DNA from: an uncultured Eubacteriales bacterium
Lineage (GTDB): Bacteria > Bacillota > Clostridia > Christensenellales > Aristaeellaceae
NCBI GenBank assembly: GCA_902765395.1
Contig: CACWZP010000007.1
Span: forward strand, 1 to 64,000
Length of the DNA: 64,000 nucleotides
Direction: 5' to 3'
Shown: piece after piece, positions 15,491 through 24,861 of the stretch
How the letters are laid out: each line of letters opens with the position of its first letter
Numbering within the stretch: position 1 is the first letter of the stretch
Notes under the pieces: generated by a model
Told to the model about the DNA's origin: nothing
Seen by the model: only the letters and a program-made list of their open reading frames with translations
The model's database searches: none
Position numbers and translations under genes: made by a program

Positions 15491-17275
15491 ATGCTTTCTT
15501 ACAAGAGGGACCACTACTGCGGTCTGCTGAATGAAAAGAACGTGGGCGAAACCGTCCACCTGTCCGGCTGGGTGCAGCGCACCCGCGACCTGGGCGGCGT
15601 GGTGTTCGTGTGGCTGCGCGACCGGGAGGGCCTGGTGCAGCTGGTGTTCGACAACGCCGTCTGCGACAATGAGACCTTCGAGCTGGGCCGGAGCCTGCGC
15701 AGCGAGTACGTGGTGACCGTCGTTGGCGAGGTCAAGGCCCGGGACGAGGGCGCCATCAACAGGGACCTGGCCACCGGCACCATCGAGGTGTTCGTGAAGG
15801 AGGCCGCGCTGCTGAACAAGAGCGAGACCCCGCCCATCTACATCGACGACAAGGTGGACGAGAACGAGCTGGTGCGCCTGAAGTACCGCTATCTGGACCT
15901 GCGCCGCCCCTCCATGCAGGAGAAGCTGCGTCTGCGCAGCAAGGTGGTCAACTGCATCCGCTACGCGCTGGACGAGGCGGGCTTCACCGAGGTGGAGACC
16001 CCGATCCTGTCCAAGTCCACGCCGGAGGGCGCCCGCGACTTCCTGGTGCCAAGCCGCCTGCATCCCGGCACGTTCTACGCCCTGCCCCAGAGCCCCCAGA
16101 TCTACAAACAGCTTCTGATGCTGGCCGGCTTTGACAAGTACTACCAGATCGCCCGCTGCTTCCGCGACGAGGACAACCGCGCTGACCGCCAGCCGGAGTT
16201 CACCCAGTGCGACATCGAGATGAGCTTCATCGACGAGGAGGACATCTACGCCAACGTGGAGCGCGTGTTTGCCCGCATCTTCAAGGAAATCAAGGGCATC
16301 GACCTGCCCCTTCCCCTGCCCCGCATGCCCTGGGTCGAAGCCATGGAGCGCTACGGCTCCGACAAGCCCGACACCCGCTTCGGCATGGAGCTGGTGAACC
16401 TGACGGATGTGCTGGGCAACACCGGGTTCGTGGTGTTCGACAGCGCCATCGAGGCCGGCGGCCGCGTGGAAGCCATCAACGCCAAGGGCCTGGCTTCCAT
16501 GACCCGCAAGCAGATCGACGGCTATGCCGAGTTCGTGAAGACCTATCGCGCCAAGGGCCTGCCCTACATGACCTTCACCGCCGACGGCAACGTCAAGAGC
16601 AGCTTCAACAAGTTCATGACGGACGAGCTGGTGGAAAAGGTGCGCGCGGCCATGCACGCCGAGCCCGGCGACATCATCTTCTTCGGCGCGGACAAAAAGA
16701 GCGTGGTCTGGCAGGCGCTGGGCGCGCTGCGCTGCGAGATCGCCCGGAAGAACGACATGATCGACCACGACAAGTACAACCTGTTCTGGGTCACCGAGTT
16801 CCCGCTGTTTGAGTACAGCGAGGAGGAGGAGCGCTGGGTGGCGGCCCACCATCCCTTCACCAGCTGGTACGCCGAGGACAACGTGTATCTCGACACCGAC
16901 AAGGAGAAGGTGCGCTCCCGCGCCTACGACCTGGTGATGAACGGCATCGAGCTGGCCAGCGGCTCCATCCGCATCCATCGCGCGGACATGCAGGCCCAGA
17001 TGTTCGACATGATCGGGCTGTCCCACGAGGAGGCCCACCACCGCTTCGGCTTCCTGCTGGACGCCTTCAAGTACGGCGCGCCGCCCCACGGCGGCCTGGC
17101 CTTCGGCATCGACCGGCTTGTGATGCTGCTGACCGATTCCGACAGCCTGCGGGACGTGATCGCCTTCCCCAAGGCCACCAGCGCCAACTGCCTGATGATG
17201 GATACCCCCGCCGACGTGCGGCCGGACCAGCTGGAGACGCTGAAGATCAAAATAGATATGCCGCAAGGCGAATAA
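15491..17275 (+). CDS. aspS: Aspartate--tRNA ligase
   Basis: A 594-residue class II synthetase that charges tRNA-Asp in the cytosol. The N-terminal OB-fold anticodon domain ([17 protein letters not shown], residues about 20-36) is followed by the catalytic core with [19 protein letters not shown], the motif 2 region [19 protein letters not shown] (split here from neighbours) and the bacterial GAD insertion domain. Motif 3 is [14 protein letters not shown] near the end. AGGAGG is eight bases before the ATG. It is probably cotranscribed with hisS and therefore also under the His T-box. Confidence 0.98.
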   Translation: MLSYKRDHYCGLLNEKNVGETVHLSGWVQRTRDLGGVVFVWLRDREGLVQLVFDNAVCDNETFELGRSLRSEYVVTVVGEVKARDEGAINRDLATGTIEVFVKEAALLNKSETPPIYIDDKVDENELVRLKYRYLDLRRPSMQEKLRLRSKVVNCIRYALDEAGFTEVETPILSKSTPEGARDFLVPSRLHPGTFYALPQSPQIYKQLLMLAGFDKYYQIARCFRDEDNRADRQPEFTQCDIEMSFIDEEDIYANVERVFARIFKEIKGIDLPLPLPRMPWVEAMERYGSDKPDTRFGMELVNLTDVLGNTGFVVFDSAIEAGGRVEAINAKGLASMTRKQIDGYAEFVKTYRAKGLPYMTFTADGNVKSSFNKFMTDELVEKVRAAMHAEPGDIIFFGADKKSVVWQALGALRCEIARKNDMIDHDKYNLFWVTEFPLFEYSEEEERWVAAHHPFTSWYAEDNVYLDTDKEKVRSRAYDLVMNGIELASGSIRIHRADMQAQMFDMIGLSHEEAHHRFGFLLDAFKYGAPPHGGLAFGIDRLVMLLTDSDSLRDVIAFPKATSANCLMMDTPADVRPDQLETLKIKIDMPQGE

Positions 17276-17326
17276 GGTATATCCGCCTTCGGCAGGGAAA
17301 AAGCACAATCGAATATAAAGATCCTT

Positions 17327-17420
17327 CGACTTCGCTGCTCGCGCAGCTTCGCTCAGGATGACATGGCGATCAATCCCGTCATTCTGAGCGGAGGCGCGGC
17401 CTAAGTCGAAGGATCTTTTT
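17327..17420 (+). repeat. Large palindromic repeat, likely aspS terminator
   Basis: AAAGATCCTTCGACTT at 17327 pairs with AAGTCGAAGGATCTTT ending near 17418, followed by further Ts. Inner segments also pair. It is related to the palindrome at 15365-15446, so aspS is bracketed by two copies. Confidence 0.8.
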
Positions 17421-17436
17421 GGATGCAGGCACGATT

Positions 17437-17509
17437 AGCGGGCGGGCCGCCAAAGGCTGGCGTCGCGCGGTCCGGCGGAGGCCGCTGGACTTCGACGGAA
17501 ATCGCTGGA
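17437..17509. repeat. Dispersed ~66-bp repeat, copy B
   Basis: Aligns with copies A and C through GGGCCGCCAAAGGCTGGCG and the ACGGAAATCG end. It is the most diverged of the three copies and lies between convergent genes. Confidence 0.75.
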
Positions 17510-17588
17510 AGATGGCATATTTCACGGACTTCCGAGTTGCCGAAGGCCTGGCGAAGCTTCCAGGACTTCGCCGTTAATCCTTATGTCG

Positions 17589-18569
17589 TCACCACAGCTC
17601 CACGATCTCCACCCCGGGAAAGTACTTCTGGATGATCTCTTCCGCGCTCTTGCCGTCCTCTGCCAGCTGGTAGGCGCCCCACTGGCTGAGGCCCACGCCG
17701 TGGCCGAAGCCGCGGCCCTTGAATGTGACCTCGTCGCCGTCCACATTCACGCTGTCGATCAGCGTGCTGCGCAGCTTGTTGGCCCCGATCTGGATGCGGA
17801 AGGACGGCGCGGACACGCTCTCGCCGTTGACGATCAGCGCCTTCGCCCGGCCCGACTCCCCCTTCTCGCCCAGCTTCACGCTGGTCACCTTCTCGCCGAT
17901 CTTCACGCCCGCGTCGGCGCAGGCCCTGACCACCTGGTCGGCGGTGAACGTCGCCGTCCACTCCCTGGCGCTGTCCGGGGCCTTGTCGGACTCCACGGAC
18001 TCCGTGGGCTTCAGGTATTCCGGGTCGCCGCCCTTGTACTCCAGCGCCACGGAGGGCAGCTCCGTCATGCCGCCGGAGTGGGCGTGGAACCAGGCGTTGG
18101 GGAACTTGCCGCCATAGGCCATCACCAGGCCCCGCGTGGCGCTGACGGCGTCCTCCACCCGCTTGTTGACGCTGCCCGCGGCGTAGGCCTGAGCTTCGGA
18201 GACATCGGTGGAGATGTCCGCGCCGTCGTACTTCGACTTCTTGTCCGCGCAAAACTTCATCACGAACGTGCGCGCCAGGATCGCCTGGGCCTTCAGGGCC
18301 TCCTCGGGCCAGTCGTTCTTCATCTCCCCGGCCACCACCCCAGCCACGTAGCTCTCCACGTCCATGTCGGTGAGCTGTTCGGTCTTCACGTCGTACACCG
18401 ACAGCACCGGCATGCCGTCCTCCCCGGTGGCCAGGCGCTCCGGCAGCTTCGGCGCGTTGGCGCTCTGCTGGTTCAGCCGCCAGGTCTGCGGCTCCTTCTC
18501 GTTTGCCATGCAGCCCGAAAACAGCAGTGCCGCGGCCAGCAACGCCGCGAGAATCCCGTTTCGCTTCAT
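17589..18569 (-). CDS. spoIID: Stage II sporulation protein D
   Basis: A 326-residue lipoprotein-like exported enzyme of the SpoIID/LytB family. Together with SpoIIP and SpoIIM it strips peptidoglycan during engulfment of the forespore; SpoIID itself is a lytic transglycosylase. The signal segment LLFSGC gives a lipobox Cys near residue 20. The catalytic Glu is expected in VVAGEMKNDWPEEALKAQA (first part), and HSGGMTELPS, and FKGRGFGHGVGLSQWGA follow near the end. The ATG at 18569 has GAGGTG six bases upstream, whereas a longer opening lacks one. A sigma-E-like promoter is visible close upstream. Confidence 0.92.
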   Translation of the reverse strand: MKRNGILAALLAAALLFSGCMANEKEPQTWRLNQQSANAPKLPERLATGEDGMPVLSVYDVKTEQLTDMDVESYVAGVVAGEMKNDWPEEALKAQAILARTFVMKFCADKKSKYDGADISTDVSEAQAYAAGSVNKRVEDAVSATRGLVMAYGGKFPNAWFHAHSGGMTELPSVALEYKGGDPEYLKPTESVESDKAPDSAREWTATFTADQVVRACADAGVKIGEKVTSVKLGEKGESGRAKALIVNGESVSAPSFRIQIGANKLRSTLIDSVNVDGDEVTFKGRGFGHGVGLSQWGAYQLAEDGKSAEEIIQKYFPGVEIVELW

Positions 18570-18585
18570 GTTTTTCACCTCGCGG

Positions 18586-18614
18586 ATAGTATGCGCCGAC
18601 ATGCGGCGAATATG
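18586..18614 (-). promoter_or_regulatory. Candidate sigma-E promoter of spoIID
   Basis: On the minus strand CATATT, a 15-base spacer and CATACTAT resemble the mother-cell sigma-E elements; spoIID belongs to the sigma-E regulon in Bacillus. The predicted start point falls at the edge of the ribosome-binding site, leaving a very short leader, which weakens the call. Confidence 0.4.
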
Positions 18615-18785
18615 TGCGGCCCGTTGAAAACGATTTCAGCCGGTGACACCAGTTTTCTTCTAAATAAATATCAAAAAACCGCCGAAAACTATAGATTTTT
18701 TTGGAAAGATGTTGTATACTATATTATGATATGGTTACGGGCGCAAACCGCGACCGTCGCATAAGCAACAGAAAGTAGGGATAAT

Positions 18786-19982
18786 GTGAAGAAAAAGAAG
18801 TGTATCGCCATGCTTCTGGCTGGCGGTCAGGGGAGCCGCCTCGGCCTTCTGACCAAGGTCATGGCCAAGCCTGCCGTGCCCTTCGGCGGAAAGTATCGCA
18901 TCATCGACTTCCCGCTGTCCAACTGCACCAACTCCAACATCGACACCGTCGGCGTGCTGACCCAGTACCGGCCGCTGGAGCTGAACAGCTACATCGGCTC
19001 CGGCCAGACCTGGGATCTGGACTTGAGCTACGGCGGCGTCTACGTGCTGCCCCCCTATGCCACCGCCGATTCCAGCGAGTGGTACAAGGGCACCGCGAAC
19101 GCGATCTTCCAGAACTTCGCGTTCATCGAGCAGTTTGATCCGGAATACGTGCTGGTGCTGTCCGGCGACCACATCTACAAGATGGACTACAACCGCATGC
19201 TCCAGGCCCACATCGAGCGCAACGCCGACGTGACCATCGCCGTGCGCCCGGTGCCGTGGGAGGTGGCCCCGTCCTTCGGCATCATGAACGTGGACGAGAA
19301 CGACGCCATCATCGAATTCGAGGAGAAGCCGGCCCAGCCCAAGAGCAACCTGGCCTCCATGGGCGTCTATATCTTCACCTGGGACGTGATGAAGAAGTAT
19401 CTGACGGATGACAACGCCGACCCGAAGAGCAAGAACGACTTCGGCAAGAACATCATCCCGAACCTGCTGAACGATAAAAAGGCGCTGTTCGCCTATGCCT
19501 TCACCGACTACTGGAAGGACGTGGGCACCATCGCTTCCCTGTGGGAGGCGAACATGGACCTGCTGAAGGATCCGCCGGAGTTCGACCTCGCCGACCCGCG
19601 CTGGAAGATCTACTCCCGCACGCCGGTGATGCCGCCCCACTACATCGCCGCCGGCGCCGAGGTGGCCAACTCCATGATCACCGAGGGCTGCGACATCCGC
19701 GGCAAGGTGTCCGACAGCGTGCTGTTCGCGGGCGTGAAGGTCGGCGAAGGCGCGCTGGTGGAGGACAGCGTGATCATGCCGGGCACCGTCATCGAGCCCG
19801 GCGCGGTGGTCCGCCGCTGCATCGTGGCGGAGAACTGCGTGATCTCCAAGAACTGCCAGGTGGGCGAGGTCGACGGCGATATCGCGCTGATTGGCCAGGG
19901 CACCACCCTGCCGGAGGGTTACGTCGTCAAGGCGGGCACCCAGACGGACACGGATTCGATCAAAGGAAAGGAGGGCGCCTGA
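18786..19982 (+). CDS. glgC: Glucose-1-phosphate adenylyltransferase
   Basis: A 398-residue enzyme that makes ADP-glucose from glucose-1-phosphate and ATP, the first committed step of bacterial glycogen synthesis. The nucleotide-binding loop AGGQGSRLG is near residue 12, and [23 protein letters not shown] segments follow. [10 protein letters not shown] and the substrate motif [11 protein letters not shown] are present, with a left-handed beta helix at the C-terminus. The start is GTG at 18786 after GTAGGG. It is the first gene of a glgC-glgD-glgA operon, with glgD one base downstream. Confidence 0.96.
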   Translation: MKKKKCIAMLLAGGQGSRLGLLTKVMAKPAVPFGGKYRIIDFPLSNCTNSNIDTVGVLTQYRPLELNSYIGSGQTWDLDLSYGGVYVLPPYATADSSEWYKGTANAIFQNFAFIEQFDPEYVLVLSGDHIYKMDYNRMLQAHIERNADVTIAVRPVPWEVAPSFGIMNVDENDAIIEFEEKPAQPKSNLASMGVYIFTWDVMKKYLTDDNADPKSKNDFGKNIIPNLLNDKKALFAYAFTDYWKDVGTIASLWEANMDLLKDPPEFDLADPRWKIYSRTPVMPPHYIAAGAEVANSMITEGCDIRGKVSDSVLFAGVKVGEGALVEDSVIMPGTVIEPGAVVRRCIVAENCVISKNCQVGEVDGDIALIGQGTTLPEGYVVKAGTQTDTDSIKGKEGA

Positions 19983-19983
19983 T

Positions 19984-21120
19984 ATGAATGACGTGATGGG
20001 CATTGTCTATACTTCCAAAGACGACCTCACCCTGCGCGAGCTGACCAGCCAGCGCGCGGTGGCCGCCATCCCGGTGGCCGGGCGCTATCGCATCATCGAC
20101 TTCACACTCTCCAGCCTGGTGAATTCCAACATTCACAACGTCGGCATCATCGCCCAGAAAAACTATCATTCCCTGATGGACCACCTGGGCTCCGGCAAGG
20201 ACTGGGACCTGCACACCCGCAACAACGGCCTGTTCATACTGCCCCCCTTCCTCACCAGGGAAAACGGCGGCGAGTATCACGGCGTTCTGGACGCGCTGCG
20301 CGCCAACTTTGACTACCTGCGCCGCTCCCGGCAGGAGTTCGTGATCCTGACCAACAGCGATTACATCATGAACACCAGCTTCGAGCCGATGATCCAGCAG
20401 CACATCAAGTCCGGCGCGGACATCACGCTGATGTACAAGAAGGCCACGCCGGAGATCACGGAGTTCTCCTCGTCCTCCAAGAACAACCACTGCTATCTGA
20501 ACGTGAACGAGGACGGCGTGGTGAAGGACATCGAGATCAACCCCAACGCGGCCAGCTATGACAACCTGTACCTGAACGTGATGATGATTAAGCGCACCAT
20601 GCTGATGTACGTGGTGGACCAGGTCATCTCCCACGGCAGCCACGACCTGTATGCCGACGTGCTGCGCCCGTTCATCAACAGCGGCGCGCTGAAGATCATG
20701 GCCTATGAGGAGAAGGGTTACTATCGCCGCATCGAGACGATCCGGGGCTACTTCAACTTCAACATGGACCTGCTCAAGCCCGGCGTGCGCGACGAGCTGT
20801 TCGGCGGCAACCCGGTCTACACCAAGACCCGGGACTACATCCCCACCATCTATCGCGGCAATGCCAAGGTGGCCAGCAGCCTGATCGCTGACGGGTGTGT
20901 GATCGACGGCGAAGTGGAGAACTGCGTGCTGTTCCGCGGCGTGCGCGTGGGCAAGGGCGCCAAGATCAAGAACAGCATCATCATGCAGGACGGCTATATT
21001 GAAGAGGGCGTCGAGCTCGAGAACGTCATCTTCGATAAGGCGGTCACCATCCGCTCGAACAGCCGCCTGATCGGCCAGAAGCAGTATCCCATCGTGATCG
21101 GCAAGAATATCACGCTGTAA
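19984..21120 (+). CDS. glgD: GlgD, regulatory subunit of ADP-glucose pyrophosphorylase
   Basis: A 378-residue paralog of GlgC. As known for GlgD of other Firmicutes, it lacks the AGGQGSRLG nucleotide loop at its N-terminus and instead starts with MNDVMGIVYTSKDD, so it is expected to be a non-catalytic partner that activates GlgC. It keeps the GRYRIIDFTLSSLVNSNI segment and the C-terminal beta-helix repeats (VIDGEVENCVLFRGVRVG). The start lies one base after the glgC stop, which indicates a shared transcript and coupled translation. Confidence 0.94.
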   Translation: MNDVMGIVYTSKDDLTLRELTSQRAVAAIPVAGRYRIIDFTLSSLVNSNIHNVGIIAQKNYHSLMDHLGSGKDWDLHTRNNGLFILPPFLTRENGGEYHGVLDALRANFDYLRRSRQEFVILTNSDYIMNTSFEPMIQQHIKSGADITLMYKKATPEITEFSSSSKNNHCYLNVNEDGVVKDIEINPNAASYDNLYLNVMMIKRTMLMYVVDQVISHGSHDLYADVLRPFINSGALKIMAYEEKGYYRRIETIRGYFNFNMDLLKPGVRDELFGGNPVYTKTRDYIPTIYRGNAKVASSLIADGCVIDGEVENCVLFRGVRVGKGAKIKNSIIMQDGYIEEGVELENVIFDKAVTIRSNSRLIGQKQYPIVIGKNITL

Positions 21121-21204
21121 CAAAGGCAAATTAATATCGAATTCGGCCCGGGCGGCGCGTCCGATCCGGGCCGGCACCATTTCATCGACAGGAGGGACAG
21201 TGCC

Positions 21205-22902
21205 ATGAAAATACTCTTCGCAACCTCTGAATGCGTACCGTTTGTCAAGACCGGAGGTCTGGCGGACGTGGTCGGCGCGCTGCCCAAGGAGATCATGAAG
21301 GCCGGCGAGGACGTGCGCGTCATACTGCCGCTGTACAAGGCCATCGGCCCCGAGTGGCGCGAGCAGATGCAGCACGTGCTGTACTTCTATGTCAACCTGG
21401 GCTGGCGCAGGCAGTATGTGGGCATCGAGAAGCTGGAGTACGCCGGCATCACCTATTACTTCGTGGACAACGAGCAGTACTTTGGCCGCGACTACATCTA
21501 CGGCATGGGCGGCGACGAGGGCGAGCGTTTCGCGTTCTTCTGCCGGGCCGTGCTGGAGGCGCTGCCGAAGATCGACTTCATTCCGGACATCCTGCACTGC
21601 AACGACTGGCAGACGGGCCTGATCCCCGTGCTGCACAAGCTGCAGTACAAGCAGCTGGAGCTGTTTGAGGACATTCGGACGGTGTTCACCATCCACAACC
21701 TGCAGTACCAGGGCCTGTTCCCCATCGACACCATCGAGGATCTGCTGTACCTGGGCAACCTGGCCTACACCAGCGACGCGCTGGAGTTCTACGGCATGTG
21801 CTCCTGCATGAAGGGCGGCATCGTGTTCTCCGACGAGATCACCACCGTCAGCCCCACCTATTCCCAGGAGATCCAGACCGCCTACTACGGCGAGCGCCTG
21901 GACGGCCTGCTCAGGAGCCGGGTGGACCACCTGTCCGGCATCCTCAACGGCATCGACACCGTGGAGTACGACCCGGCCACCGACAACGTGATCGCCAAGG
22001 CCTACACTGCCGAAACCTTTGATAAAAAGGTGGAGAACAAGCTGGCGCTGCAGCGGGAGCTGGGCCTGGCCGTGGACGCGGACATCCCCATGATCGCCAT
22101 GATCACCCGGCTGTCCGGCCAGAAAGGCCTGGACCTGGTGGAGTGCGTGCTGCCGGAGATCATGAACACCGGCGCGCAGCTGGTCATCCTGGGCATGGGC
22201 GAGAGCCGCTATGTGGACCTGTTCAGCTGGGCCCAGTGGAAGTATCCCCAGCAGGTGTCCGCCAACTTCCAGATGAACAACGCCCTGTCCCACAAGCTCT
22301 ACGCCGCGGCGGATCTGTTCCTGATGCCCTCGCTGTTTGAGCCCTGCGGCCTCAGCCAGCTGATCTCGCTGCGCTACGGCACGCTGCCCATCACCCGCGA
22401 GACCGGCGGCCTGCGGGACACCGTGCTGGCCTACAACGAGTACACCGGCGACGGCAACGGCTTCACCTTCCTGTACTACAACGCCCACGACATGCTGCAC
22501 GTGATCGAGAACGCCGTGAAGATGTTCCACGACCAGCGCGACGTGTTCAACGGCCTGGCCATCCGCGCCATGAAGGGCCAGTACGGCTGGGACCAGTCGG
22601 CGAAGCAGTACATCGACCTGTACACCAAGCTGATCCCCGAGAAGAAGCCCGCCGCCAAGGCTGCGGCTGAAAAGAAGCCCGCCGCCAAGGCTGCGGCTGA
22701 AAAGAAGCCCGCCGCCAAGAAGGCGACCGCCACCAAGGCCGCGGCCGAGAAGAAGCCCGCCGCCAAGAAGGCGACCGCCACCAAGGCCGCGGCCGAGAAG
22801 AAGCCCGCAGCCAAAAAGGCGACCGTGGCCAAGGCCGAAACCGAAAAGAAACCCGCGGCCAAAAAGGCCCCCGCCAAGAAGGCGACCCCCAAGGCCAAGT
22901 AA
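21205..22902 (+). CDS. glgA: Glycogen synthase with Lys/Ala/Pro-rich C-terminal tail
   Basis: A 565-residue GT5 glycogen synthase that transfers glucose from ADP-glucose to the growing alpha-1,4 chain. KTGGLADVVGALPKE near residue 15 is the ADP-glucose-binding motif, HCNDWQTGL is conserved, and the C-terminal domain contains PSLFEPCGLSQL and TGGLRDTV. The enzyme normally ends near residue 478; here about 85 more residues follow, made of repeats of EKKPAAKAAA and EKKPAAKKATATKAAA. This tail is strongly basic, like histone H1 or bacterial AlgP-like tails, and is not a normal part of GlgA. ACAGGAGGG precedes the ATG. Confidence 0.95.
   Translation: MKILFATSECVPFVKTGGLADVVGALPKEIMKAGEDVRVILPLYKAIGPEWREQMQHVLYFYVNLGWRRQYVGIEKLEYAGITYYFVDNEQYFGRDYIYGMGGDEGERFAFFCRAVLEALPKIDFIPDILHCNDWQTGLIPVLHKLQYKQLELFEDIRTVFTIHNLQYQGLFPIDTIEDLLYLGNLAYTSDALEFYGMCSCMKGGIVFSDEITTVSPTYSQEIQTAYYGERLDGLLRSRVDHLSGILNGIDTVEYDPATDNVIAKAYTAETFDKKVENKLALQRELGLAVDADIPMIAMITRLSGQKGLDLVECVLPEIMNTGAQLVILGMGESRYVDLFSWAQWKYPQQVSANFQMNNALSHKLYAAADLFLMPSLFEPCGLSQLISLRYGTLPITRETGGLRDTVLAYNEYTGDGNGFTFLYYNAHDMLHVIENAVKMFHDQRDVFNGLAIRAMKGQYGWDQSAKQYIDLYTKLIPEKKPAAKAAAEKKPAAKAAAEKKPAAKKATATKAAAEKKPAAKKATATKAAAEKKPAAKKATVAKAETEKKPAAKKAPAKKATPKAK
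22639..22899. repeat. In-frame tandem repeats in the glgA tail
   Basis: Two 30-bp units are followed by three 48-bp units, each starting with a GARAAGAARCCCGC core, and a degenerate end. Neighbouring copies are nearly identical at DNA level, indicating recent slippage or duplication. Confidence 0.85.
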
Positions 22903-22919
22903 GAACATGGGACACAACA

Positions 22920-22940
22920 GGGGCGGCACAACGCCGCCCC
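22920..22940 (+). terminator. GC-rich hairpin after glgA
   Basis: GGGGCGGC and GCCGCCCC form an 8-bp stem with a five-base loop. Only a weak T-rich stretch (GCATTTATG) follows, so termination would be partial and the AAA+ gene could be reached by readthrough. Confidence 0.55.
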
Positions 22941-22962
22941 GCATTTATGAGGACTGGATTCT

Positions 22963-24201
22963 ATGAGCAAGGATTACACAAACGAGATCATCGGCAACCT
23001 GCTGGAGGTCATCGGTACGATGACCGACAACAATCTGCGCAGGATGGGCGACGACTTCTGGCCGGAGATGCCGAAGGCCCCCGCGCCGATCCGGCCGGAA
23101 GCGCCCGCTGCCGACAAGAGCGAGGCGCCTGCGCCCAAGAAGAGCGCGGACGGCCCCACCCCGCCAAAGCCCGCGAAGGGTGCCTCCCCCGCCGCCCAGC
23201 CCGCCGCTGAGACCGAGGCCGAGGAGGATACCCCGCCGGAGAAGATCAGCGATCTGAAGGCGGAGCTGAACGAGCTGATCGGCCTGGGGGGCGTGAAGAG
23301 GGAGGTCAACAACCTCATCAACATGGTCTCCGTCTACAACCTGCGCCGCCAGCAGGGGCTCAAGACCGTGGACATGTCGCTGCACATGGTGTTTTCGGGC
23401 AACCCCGGCACCGGCAAGACGATGATCGCGCGTCTGATGGCCCGCATCTACAAGAGCCTGGGCATATTGAGCAAGGGACACCTGGTGGAGGTGGACCGCT
23501 CCAGGCTGGTGGCGGGCTATGTGGGCCAGACGGCTACCAAGACCCACGAGGCCATCGAGAAGGCGATGGGCGGCGTGCTGTTCATCGACGAGGCCTACAT
23601 GCTGAACAGCAAGTCCGAGAATGATTTCGGCCAGGAGGCCATCGACACGATACTCAAGGCCATGGAGGATCACCGCGAGGACCTGGTGGTGATCGTGGCG
23701 GGCTACGACGAGCTGATGGATGAGTTCATCCACTCCAACCCCGGCCTGGAGAGCCGCTTCAACCGCTTCATGCACTTCGACGACTACAACATCGACGAGA
23801 TGCTGGCGATCCTCGATTTGCAGCTGAAGAAGGGCCAGTATCAGCTGACCGAGGACGCCCGCGCCGCGGCGAAGGATTACATCATGGCCGCCAACACCTC
23901 CTCCAAGGCCTTCGGCAACGCCCGCGGCGTGCGGAACCTGTTTGAGCGGCTGCTGGTGGCCCAGGCCAACCGCCTGGCCGACGGCAGCGATTTGACCAAG
24001 GACGACCTGATGACCATCACCGCCGACGATGTGGCCGCCGCCCGCGCCGCGGACGAGAAGATGCAGGCCGCCGAGAGGGCCCAGCAGGAGCTGATCCAGT
24101 CCGCCGAGGAGACCCTGGCAGAATTCCAGTCCAGGGCCAGGGACGTGAAGGTTTCGCTGGGGATTCCCGAGGGGGACGAGGAACCGACGGAGAGCGATTA
24201 G
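22963..24201 (+). CDS. CbbX/SpoVK-type AAA+ ATPase
   Basis: A 412-residue ATPase. Residues 1-35 form a conserved-looking helix, residues 40-85 are a Pro/Ala/Lys linker, and from about 95 on lies an AAA+ domain of the CbbX/SpoVK branch: LIGLGGVKREVNNLI, Walker A SGNPGTGKT, pore-type loop VAGYVGQTATKT, Walker B VLFIDEAYML, and the second region NPGLESRFNRFMHFDDY. The lid segment ARGVRNLFERLL follows. Known relatives remodel proteins (Rubisco activation by CbbX; SpoVK in spores), but the target here is unknown. It lies 60 bases after glgA, so a role linked to glycogen enzymes is possible. Confidence 0.85.
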   Translation: MSKDYTNEIIGNLLEVIGTMTDNNLRRMGDDFWPEMPKAPAPIRPEAPAADKSEAPAPKKSADGPTPPKPAKGASPAAQPAAETEAEEDTPPEKISDLKAELNELIGLGGVKREVNNLINMVSVYNLRRQQGLKTVDMSLHMVFSGNPGTGKTMIARLMARIYKSLGILSKGHLVEVDRSRLVAGYVGQTATKTHEAIEKAMGGVLFIDEAYMLNSKSENDFGQEAIDTILKAMEDHREDLVVIVAGYDELMDEFIHSNPGLESRFNRFMHFDDYNIDEMLAILDLQLKKGQYQLTEDARAAAKDYIMAANTSSKAFGNARGVRNLFERLLVAQANRLADGSDLTKDDLMTITADDVAAARAADEKMQAAERAQQELIQSAEETLAEFQSRARDVKVSLGIPEGDEEPTESD

Positions 24202-24284
24202 CGCCCGGCAAACCAGCCAGCGCCGCAATCGAACGAAACCCATCGCGCCTGGGGCGCCAGCAACCACACAGGTGGATAGATACC

Positions 24285-24789
24285 ATGAAGAGAATCATAG
24301 CCCTGATCATCGGCCTGTGCCTGCTGTGCCCGCTGGGCACTGGCGGAGTCCGGCGAAGACCTGAGCGGACTCACGAACACCCTTGAGACCTTTCTGAAGC
24401 CGGCGGAGCCCGATGCCGCCGACGACAGCGCCCAGGCCGACGTTCCGGCCGGCGCCATTCCGCTGATCGGGCGCATCTTCTTTTCAAGCACGGCCAACGC
24501 CTTCGGTTACAGCGTCGGTGAGGGCGAACCCTATCAGCTGCTGGACGGCAGCGGCAACGCGGTCGCCGACTTCATGCCCGTGAAGGATTTCCTGTTCAAC
24601 CGCGATGGAAGCGTGGTGCTCGCAAAGACCGGCGACGACAGCTTTCTCCTGTTCCCCGCCTCATCAGACGCGCCCGCGGAGGCGCCTGCCGACGCGCCAG
24701 CGGACGACGGCACCTGCCCGTCCTGCGGCTTCGACCTGGGCGGAACCGTCTACAACTTCTGCCCCAACTGCGGCGTTCCCCTGAGCTGA
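24285..24789 (+). pseudogene. Exported zinc-ribbon protein broken by a one-base frameshift in its signal peptide
   Basis: The ATG at 24285 starts a typical signal peptide (MKRIIALIIGLCLLCPL) that runs into a wrong frame and stops after about 33 codons. If one G of the GGG at 24335-24337 is removed, the reading becomes ...LLCPLALAESGEDL, with a good ALA signal-peptidase site, and stays open to the stop at 24787. The restored protein would be about 168 residues, with a middle domain (GRIFFSSTANAFGYSVGEGE), an Ala/Pro/Asp linker and a C-terminal zinc ribbon CPSC...CPNC. Function unknown. Either the gene is decayed, or the base is an assembly or sequencing error. An internal ATG at 24574 would yield only the last 71 residues. 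Confidence 0.7.
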
Positions 24790-24804
24790 CGCAATCATAA
24801 CGCA

Positions 24805-24841
24805 CGCCGCGCCGATTCAAACGAATCGGCGCGGCGTTTTA
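24805..24841 (+). terminator. Strong terminator between convergent genes
   Basis: CGCCGCGCCGATTC (24805-24818) and GAATCGGCGCGGCG (24823-24836) form a perfect 14-bp stem with a four-base loop, followed by TTTT. It can serve the rightward operon and block leftward transcription from aspartokinase. Confidence 0.88.
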
Positions 24842-24861
24842 TGTATGCAATTGACCGTGGA

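Larger units (their letters stand above)
17276..17588. other. Intergenic region between convergent aspS and spoIID
   Basis: No gene seen. It holds a large palindrome, which probably terminates aspS, and dispersed repeat copy B. From 17510 to 17580 lies a further stretch with no clear feature except two similar CCAGGACTTCGCCG/CTGGACTTCGACGG segments. Confidence 0.65.

Noticed and set aside
22639..22899. glgA tail as a separate gene or assembly artefact
   Set aside because: It is in frame with glgA, with smooth codon use and a normal stop, and a similar tail exists on another protein in the window.
19960..22944. 994-codon minus-strand open frame opposite glgD/glgA
   Set aside because: Antisense shadow of well-conserved glycogen genes; translation shows no family and no ribosome-binding site.
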